A stretch of 17,588 nt of DNA, from contig JBEIJQ010000063.1 in NCBI GenBank assembly GCA_040380145.1, positions 1 to 17,588 of the forward strand. Direction: 5' to 3'. A program made the position numbers and the translations under genes. Every line of letters begins with the position of its first letter. Positions within the stretch are counted from its first letter, which is position 1. The DNA is from JBEIJQ01 sp040380145. Its GTDB lineage: Bacteria > Bacteroidota > Bacteroidia > Chitinophagales > Saprospiraceae. Below the pieces are notes generated by a model. It was not told where the DNA came from. It ran no database searches and worked only from the letters and a program-made list of their open reading frames with translations. This document shows positions 14,876-17,588 of this stretch, piece by piece.

Positions 14876-16387
14876 CTACAGTTTGACCTGGTGCTCTTGC
14901 TGCAACAGCGAGTGCTTGCGGCTGTAACCGAAATAGATCAATAGGCCGGCCAGCATCCACAAAAACGCCGTGAGCAGGGTATATTTGTCGAGGGCCACGA
15001 TCATGCCCCCGCACACCAAGATACCGAGGATGGGCACCAGCGGCACCAGCGGCGTCCTGAAGGGGCGCTTGATCTCGGGGTTGGACTTGCGCAGCAGCAT
15101 GATGCCGGCGCACACCAGCACGAAGGCGAACAAGGTGCCGAAGGAAGTGAGGTCGCCCGCCAAGTGACCCGGCACAAAGGCCGCGAAAATGCCCACGAAC
15201 ACGAACAGGATCGCGTTCGACTTGTACGGAGTATGGTATTTCGGGTGCACATCGCTGAACACTTTGGGCAGCAGCCCGTCTTTGGACATGGAGAAAAACA
15301 CGCGGCTCTGTCCCATCAACATCACGAGAATCACCGAAGAGAAACCCGCCAAAATGGCGATCGAAACACTTTTTGCCAACCAGCCGTACTCCGTCATGTA
15401 GGTTTGGATCGCGTACGCCACGGAAGCCTCGCGGCCCTTGCTCGGATCGGCGAACTCCTGCCAGTTGGCCACGCCCGTCAGCACGTGTCCGAACAAAATG
15501 TACAGCACCGTGCACACCACCAGCGAACCCAAAATGCCGATCGGCATGTCGCGGGCCGGGTTTTTGGCTTCCTGGGCCGCAGTGGACACCGCATCGAAAC
15601 CGATGAAGGCAAAGAACACGATGGCCGCTCCGCCCAAAATGCCCCCGTAACCGTGCTTGAAGAAGCCGGAGTAGTCGATGAGCACCTTGCCGTTGCCGTC
15701 TAGCACCGGTGCCGTGTCGGCCGGGATCAGATACGGCGTGAAGTTCGCCGGGTTGATGTACTGCCAGCCCAAAGCGATGAACAACAGCACGATCGCCACT
15801 TTCACGAACACGATGACGGCATTCACCAAGGCCGATTCCTGTGTGCCGCGGATCAGCAGTGCCGAAAGCAGGAACAGGATCAGCACCGCCGGAAAGTTAA
15901 CGACCCCGTAATGGGTCACGCCGTTGATCACCGTGCTCTCGAACGGACTGTGACAATACTCGTAGGGTATGGCCCCGTTGAGCAGGTTGTTGAGATACTC
16001 GCTCCAAGCGATCGACACGGTGGCCGCGCCGAGGGCGTATTCCATCACCAGGGCCCAGCCGATGATCCATGCCACCAGCTCGCCCATAGTCGTATAAGCG
16101 TATGTATAGGCGCTGCCGGCGATGGGGATCATGGCGGCGAATTCCGCATAGCAAAGCCCCGCGAAAGCACAGCCGATGGCCGCCACCACGAAGGCCAGCG
16201 TCACGCCCGGTCCGGAGGCCTGCGCGGCCGCGGCCGCGGTGCGGACGAAAAGTCCGGCGCCGATGATGGCGCCGATGCCGAGGGCCACCAGATTGGCCGC
16301 GCCCAAGGTGCGCTTCAGGCTGCCCTGTCCGCTCGAAGAAGCTTCTTGCAGCAGGAGGGTGAGGGATTTTTTGGCAAAAAGACTCAT
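14876..16387 (-). CDS. APC-superfamily amino acid permease (cationic amino acid transporter-like)
   Basis: This 503-residue protein with 12 or more predicted membrane segments imports amino acids. The unwound helix 1 motif GIGAIIGAGLFV (37-48) binds the substrate amino and carboxyl groups in this family. The FFAFIGFDAVSTAAQEAKNP segment (258-277) is the diagnostic helix 6/loop of the CAT-type subgroup related to bacterial YfnA and GkApcT. The cytoplasmic loop MGQSRVFFSMSKDGLLPKVF is also conserved. Length fits the bacterial CAT-like group, and the exact amino acid cannot be deduced. It is the first gene of the transporter array, with 4 bp to the next. The first codons can form a small hairpin of a T run and an A run (16367-16378). 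Upstream lie a weak promoter-like box and a GC palindrome. Confidence 0.94.
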   Translation of the reverse strand: MSLFAKKSLTLLLQEASSSGQGSLKRTLGAANLVALGIGAIIGAGLFVRTAAAAAQASGPGVTLAFVVAAIGCAFAGLCYAEFAAMIPIAGSAYTYAYTTMGELVAWIIGWALVMEYALGAATVSIAWSEYLNNLLNGAIPYEYCHSPFESTVINGVTHYGVVNFPAVLILFLLSALLIRGTQESALVNAVIVFVKVAIVLLFIALGWQYINPANFTPYLIPADTAPVLDGNGKVLIDYSGFFKHGYGGILGGAAIVFFAFIGFDAVSTAAQEAKNPARDMPIGILGSLVVCTVLYILFGHVLTGVANWQEFADPSKGREASVAYAIQTYMTEYGWLAKSVSIAILAGFSSVILVMLMGQSRVFFSMSKDGLLPKVFSDVHPKYHTPYKSNAILFVFVGIFAAFVPGHLAGDLTSFGTLFAFVLVCAGIMLLRKSNPEIKRPFRTPLVPLVPILGILVCGGMIVALDKYTLLTAFLWMLAGLLIYFGYSRKHSLLQQEHQVKL

Positions 16388-16510
16388 AAAAAGGTTTTAA
16401 GGGGAAAAGTGTGCAAATAAAATTCAGGCGCGCGCCGGAAATGCCGCACAAAAAAAGCGGTTTTTTCCGAAAGGAGTAAAAATAAACGGTTTTGAGGAAA
16501 AAAAGCGCTC
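16388..16510. other. nadB-permease intergenic region
   Basis: This 123-bp gap separates two minus-strand genes and should carry the end of the nadB transcript and the promoter of the transporter operon. It contains a 10-bp GC palindrome GGCGCGCGCC (16427-16436) just upstream of the weak -7 box at 16414-16421. It also has CCGC/GCGG arms (16444-16447 and 16457-16460), and AGCGCT followed on the minus strand by an oligo-T run (16509-16498) directly after the nadB stop. None of these alone is a strong terminator, so partial read-through from nadB is possible. Confidence 0.45.
16414..16421 (-). promoter_or_regulatory. weak -7 box candidate for the transporter operon
   Basis: The minus strand reads TTTATTTG followed by C, differing from TAnnTTTG at one fixed base. 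It would give a leader of about 20 nt before the permease ATG at 16387. No matching -33 element is seen at the usual distance, so confidence is low. Confidence 0.3.
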
Positions 16511-17588
16511 TTACAGCACCGTCATATTTTGGAAAGGGCGTTTTTCCGGACAATCGGTGTTGTAGTGCAGACCGCGGCTCTCTCGGCGCATCGAGGCCGA
16601 GCGCGCGATCAGGTACCCGATCGTGATCAGGTTGCGCAGTTCGCACAGCTGGGGGGAAAGGGTGGTCGTGTGGTACAGTTCCTCGGTCTCGACATACAAT
16701 TGGTGCAGGCGGTCCAAGGCACGTTTCAGGCGGATGTCGTTGCGAACGATACCCACATAATGGCTCATGATTTCCTTCAACTCCTTGGTGCCCTGCGTAA
16801 TGAGCACCATTTCCTTGGGATGGGTGGTCCCTTCGACGTTCCAGTCGGGAATGCCCTCCGGCAAAGCGTATTCTTCGATGGCCAAGCAGACATCGTCGCA
16901 GATCCGGTGGGCAAAGACCATGGCCTCCAACAACGAGTTGGAAGCCAGTCGGTTGGCCCCGTGCAGTCCCGTGCACGAACATTCGCCGCAGGCGTACAGC
17001 CGTTCGATGGACGACCGCCCCCGCACGTCCACCCGGATGCCGCCGCACAGGTAATGCGCCGCCGGAACGACCGGGATGGGATCTTTCAGTGGATCCACGC
17101 CCATCTGCAAACATTTTTCGTGGATCGTGGGAAAATGGTCCACAAACCCCTTCGGATCCAAGTGGGTGCAGTCGAGGCAGACATGCTCGTCGCCCCGGGT
17201 CTTGATCTCGTTGTCGATGGCCCGCGCCACGATGTCGCGCGGAGCCAGGGACTCGCGCCGGTCGTACTTGTGCATGAAAGGCTGTCCGTCCCGGGTCTTG
17301 AGCACGGCCCCGAAGCCCCGCACCGCCTCCGAGATCAGAAAAACGGGGTTTTCGCCCGAGGGGTGGTACAGCGCCGTGGGATGGAACTGCACGAACTCCA
17401 TGTTTTCCACCCAGCCCTTGGCCCGATAGACCATCGCGATGCCATCGCCCGTGGCCACCGTGGGGTTGGTGGTGCTTTTGTACACCTGCCCGGCACCGCC
17501 CGTGGCCAACACGGTGGCGCGCGACAAAATGGTCTCGATCTGGTTGGTCTTCAGGTTGAGGGCGTATGTGCCGTAACAGGCGATGCCC
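16511..17588 (-). CDS. nadB: L-aspartate oxidase, partial (5' end outside the window)
   Basis: The C-terminal 359 codons of a flavoenzyme that oxidises L-aspartate to iminoaspartate, the first step of de novo NAD synthesis; quinolinate synthase NadA uses the product. The frame is open to the window edge (GIACYGTYALNLKTNQIE before the LATGGAGQVY segment), so the gene starts further right. Recognisable NadB regions in order are the FAD segment ATGGAGQVY (about 17480-17505), ENMEFVQFHPTALYHP, LISEAVRGFG, LAPRDIVARAID, AHYLCGGIRVD and SCTGLHGANRLASNSLLEA (about 16920-16980). These carry the histidines and arginines matching the E. coli active-site residues H244, R290, H351 and R386. The C-terminal helical domain ends in MTVL. 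The GLHGANRLASNS region and the NadB-type tail favour NadB over succinate dehydrogenase or fumarate reductase flavoproteins. Confidence 0.96.
   Translation of the reverse strand, partial: GIACYGTYALNLKTNQIETILSRATVLATGGAGQVYKSTTNPTVATGDGIAMVYRAKGWVENMEFVQFHPTALYHPSGENPVFLISEAVRGFGAVLKTRDGQPFMHKYDRRESLAPRDIVARAIDNEIKTRGDEHVCLDCTHLDPKGFVDHFPTIHEKCLQMGVDPLKDPIPVVPAAHYLCGGIRVDVRGRSSIERLYACGECSCTGLHGANRLASNSLLEAMVFAHRICDDVCLAIEEYALPEGIPDWNVEGTTHPKEMVLITQGTKELKEIMSHYVGIVRNDIRLKRALDRLHQLYVETEELYHTTTLSPQLCELRNLITIGYLIARSASMRRESRGLHYNTDCPEKRPFQNMTVL

Noticed and set aside
17525..17527. TTG codon as a start for the nadB-like gene
   Set aside because: The same frame continues upstream to the window edge with NadB-like sequence, so the gene is simply truncated by the window.
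1..17588. tRNA, rRNA, CRISPR, insertion sequence, prophage or restriction/defence genes
   Set aside because: Scanning the gaps and frames showed no direct-repeat array, no transposase or integrase, no cloverleaf-like sequence with a CCA end and no defence-type domain; the gaps are short and explained by promoters and terminators.

Overview
The window looks like a chromosomal segment of a heterotrophic member of the Bacteroidota with GC-rich coding sequence. The evidence is: a type IX secretion (T9SS) C-terminal sorting domain on the first gene, -7 promoter boxes of the Bacteroidota TAnnTTTG type, A-rich rather than Shine-Dalgarno start regions, a DUF1573 exported protein, and GC-rich genes separated by AT-rich gaps. 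The class cannot be fixed from the sequence alone. No tRNA, rRNA, CRISPR array, insertion sequence or phage gene was seen.

Layout. Positions 1-139 hold the upstream region of a very large secreted multidomain protein (140-4162, + strand; Asp-box beta-propeller, PKD, LamG-like, T9SS sorting domain), with a perfect potential G-quadruplex just upstream of its promoter-like box. A 505-bp gene-free stretch (4163-4667) with several inverted repeats follows. Three minus-strand genes for exported proteins come next: a DUF1573 protein (4668-5141), a coiled-coil lipoprotein (5456-6391) and an unrecognised secreted protein (6519-8030). They are separated by terminator-like hairpins, so each is probably its own transcript. 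The plus-strand metG (methionyl-tRNA synthetase, 8145-10364) follows a good promoter that lies so close to the ATG that its mRNA may be leaderless.

The right half is entirely minus strand. Read in the direction of transcription it is: nadB (L-aspartate oxidase, cut by the right edge), an APC-family amino acid permease, a POT-family peptide transporter, an SSS-family Na+/sugar symporter, and a membrane acyltransferase of the heparan-alpha-glucosaminide N-acetyltransferase type. The three transporters are separated by only 4 and 19 bp and look like one nutrient-uptake operon. The acyltransferase lies 60 bp further on and may be co-transcribed.

Most of the window is ordinary housekeeping and nutrient-uptake content, and I see no convincing new multi-gene system. 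The points most worth checking are the G-quadruplex motif at the gene 1 promoter, the possibly leaderless metG, the Glu-to-Lys change in helix 7 of the peptide transporter, the unknown secreted protein, and the oligo-T/oligo-A inverted repeats in several intergenic gaps.
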